Shown in pieces: positions 62,867 through 64,000 of a DNA stretch of 64,000 nucleotides. The stretch spans positions 257,744 to 321,743 of the forward strand of contig JAEUUC010000009.1 in NCBI GenBank assembly GCA_016787665.1, given 5' to 3'. Position numbers and translations under genes: made by a program. The stretch's first letter is position 1, and the number at the start of each line of letters is the position of its first letter. The notes under the pieces are model-generated. The model did not search any database. It was given only the letters and a program-made list of their open reading frames with translations, and was not told where the DNA came from. This DNA is from Cyclobacteriaceae bacterium. GTDB taxonomy: Bacteria > Bacteroidota > Bacteroidia > Cytophagales > Cyclobacteriaceae.

Positions 62867-64000
62867 CTACTCCCCGGGGCGGGCGTTGAGGAATTCGCGG
62901 GCAATTGACAATGGGCGGAGAACGTAACGCTTCTTACTCTGATGGCCGGTGAGGCGCACCAGAATATCGGTTAGCGTCTCCACTGATTTGACCACGTAAG
63001 GCCCCTTGTTTAACATGACACACTCGGCCATGGCACCCATGGCGGCATCGGAAATCTCGCTTCGTGTGGCAAAGCCCGTTTTGGTCATGTTCTCCAGCAC
63101 CTGGGTTGCCCAAATCACCGGCACGTGGCCCGACTCGCAAATCCAGAGTATTTCTTGTTGAATTTCGCTCAAGCGTTCAAAGCCGATTTCCACAGCAAGA
63201 TCTCCGCGGGCGATCATCACGCCAAAGATTTCTTCCTGCATGCCACACAACAATAAATCGGGAAGATTTTGCACGGCTGCTACGCGTTCAATTTTCAACA
63301 CCACGGCTGGTGGCTTCGCTGTCATGCGTGCGAGTTCTTCGCGCAAGTGCATTAAATCTTTTGATGAACTGACGAACGAGTAACCAACCAGATCGGCATG
63401 CTGACAAACAAAGGGAAGGTTTTTACGATCGTCTTCCGTGAGCGCGGGAATTTCGAGATCCGAATCCGGAAGATTGACTCCTTTTTCAGCCTTTAAGAAT
63501 GGTTTTTTAGCCGATATCCGCGTAATCACTACCTCAGCTTCCCTTTTTTCCACCTCCACCACCTTGGCTTCAAATTTTCCATCGTCAAAGTAAACATGTT
63601 CCCCCACGCGCAGCATGGACAGAATCTCAGCCGGTGCCACGCCAATACGGCCAACTTTTTTAGCCTCCTTCTTCTCCTCTGCTTTTTTTCCGGGTACCAG
63701 GCGTAACCGCTGACCCTCTTTAAGTTCATAGCCTTCTTCATCACGGCCCGGCACGCGTACGGTTCGGATCTTTGGCCCGGCAAGGTCCATATACACTTTA
63801 CAAGGCCTACCGGTTTTGGTAACCGACTTTCGCAGGTTTTGGATCATGCGCAACCAAACGGTCTCGTCATCATGTGCGCAGTTGATACGGGCTATGGTCA
63901 TGCCAGCCTTTAGCAACTCTTCAATCTTCATCCGATCATCGGCCATATCACTCGAGAAGGTAACCATGATACGTGGCAGATCGGGGCGCAGGGCAGAGCC
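62867..64000 (-). CDS. Pyruvate kinase (atypical), C-terminal part; 5' end outside window
   Basis: 377 codons are visible and the frame continues beyond the window edge (an internal ATG at 63967 is not the start: codons for RPDLPRI precede it). The pyruvate kinase barrel is recognised by MKIEELLKAGMTIARINCAHD, DLAGPKIRTVRV, a B domain (VGEHVYFDDGKF), LKIERVAAVQNL, and the signature VMIARGDLAVEIG. The usual C-terminal regulatory domain is absent: the protein stops after VKSVETLTDILVRLTGHQ. It should convert PEP and ADP to pyruvate and ATP; activity is not assured given the unusual form. The gap 62690-62866 holds only the promoter and operator above. Confidence 0.85.
   Translation of the reverse strand, partial: GSALRPDLPRIMVTFSSDMADDRMKIEELLKAGMTIARINCAHDDETVWLRMIQNLRKSVTKTGRPCKVYMDLAGPKIRTVRVPGRDEEGYELKEGQRLRLVPGKKAEEKKEAKKVGRIGVAPAEILSMLRVGEHVYFDDGKFEAKVVEVEKREAEVVITRISAKKPFLKAEKGVNLPDSDLEIPALTEDDRKNLPFVCQHADLVGYSFVSSSKDLMHLREELARMTAKPPAVVLKIERVAAVQNLPDLLLCGMQEEIFGVMIARGDLAVEIGFERLSEIQQEILWICESGHVPVIWATQVLENMTKTGFATRSEISDAAMGAMAECVMLNKGPYVVKSVETLTDILVRLTGHQSKKRYVLRPLSIAREFLNARPGE

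Overview
The window looks like chromosomal DNA of a Bacteroidota bacterium, most likely of the order Cytophagales. The signs are TAnnTTTG-type -7 promoter elements (the tRNA gene has a complete TTG-N19-TAccTTTG promoter), few Shine-Dalgarno sites, a long NusB, a DUF5686 protein, a TonB-dependent receptor with a carboxypeptidase-regulatory N-domain, LytS/LytTR two-component genes, and the block nusB-ytxH-DUF1573-yajC-ybbR-coaE. Most of the window is dense core genome. No stretch longer than about 200 bp lacks a gene or repeat. No complete insertion sequence, prophage or CRISPR array was seen.

Layout. 1-5.2 kb: parts of a type III polyketide pathway (FAD oxidoreductase fragment, UbiA prenyltransferase, type III PKS, methyltransferase), with a Tat-exported TIM-barrel protein and an Hsp20 between them. 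5.2-17.7 kb: lipoproteins, prfA, a fused hydantoinase/oxoprolinase, a CPBP protease, uvrA, an ECF sigma gene overlapping a small protein gene, and DUF2306 and DUF1080 proteins. 17.7-30.5 kb: a GT4 glycosyltransferase, the nusB-to-coaE block, then an RND efflux operon (adaptor, pump, TolC) followed by a LytS-type kinase and LytTR regulator. 30.5-34.5 kb: four tightly overlapping glycosyltransferase-like genes. 34.6-43.5 kb: sigma/anti-sigma pair, gmk, nadD, DUF5686, mazG and an AsmA-like protein. 43.6-44.4 kb: a 350-bp tandem repeat carrying two GIY-YIG nuclease ORFs, joined to a tRNA-Val gene and to tRNA-like fragments whose arms are replaced by palindromes. 44.6-56 kb: YHS, MBL-fold, an exported LanC-like protein with two exported M20 amidohydrolases, Rieske, a TonB-dependent receptor with an extra C-terminal domain, and an amino-acid permease. 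56-62.7 kb: a fatty-acid beta-oxidation operon (marR, fadJ/fadN-like, thiolase, acyl-CoA dehydrogenase). Its junctions carry inverted arrays of a TTAGTTG-like heptamer, and one of these elements encloses a four-helix-bundle (23S rRNA IVS-type) gene. 62.9-64 kb: the 3' part of an unusual pyruvate kinase.

The two signals that ordinary annotation explains least are both repeat-plus-small-gene systems. The first is the heptamer inverted arrays in the beta-oxidation operon with their four-helix-bundle cargo. The second is the tRNA-Val/GIY-YIG/palindrome cassette. A MarR promoter with an 18/20-symmetric operator between its -33 and -7 elements, and a periplasmic LanC homologue with a Cys-Cys-Cys zinc site, are next.
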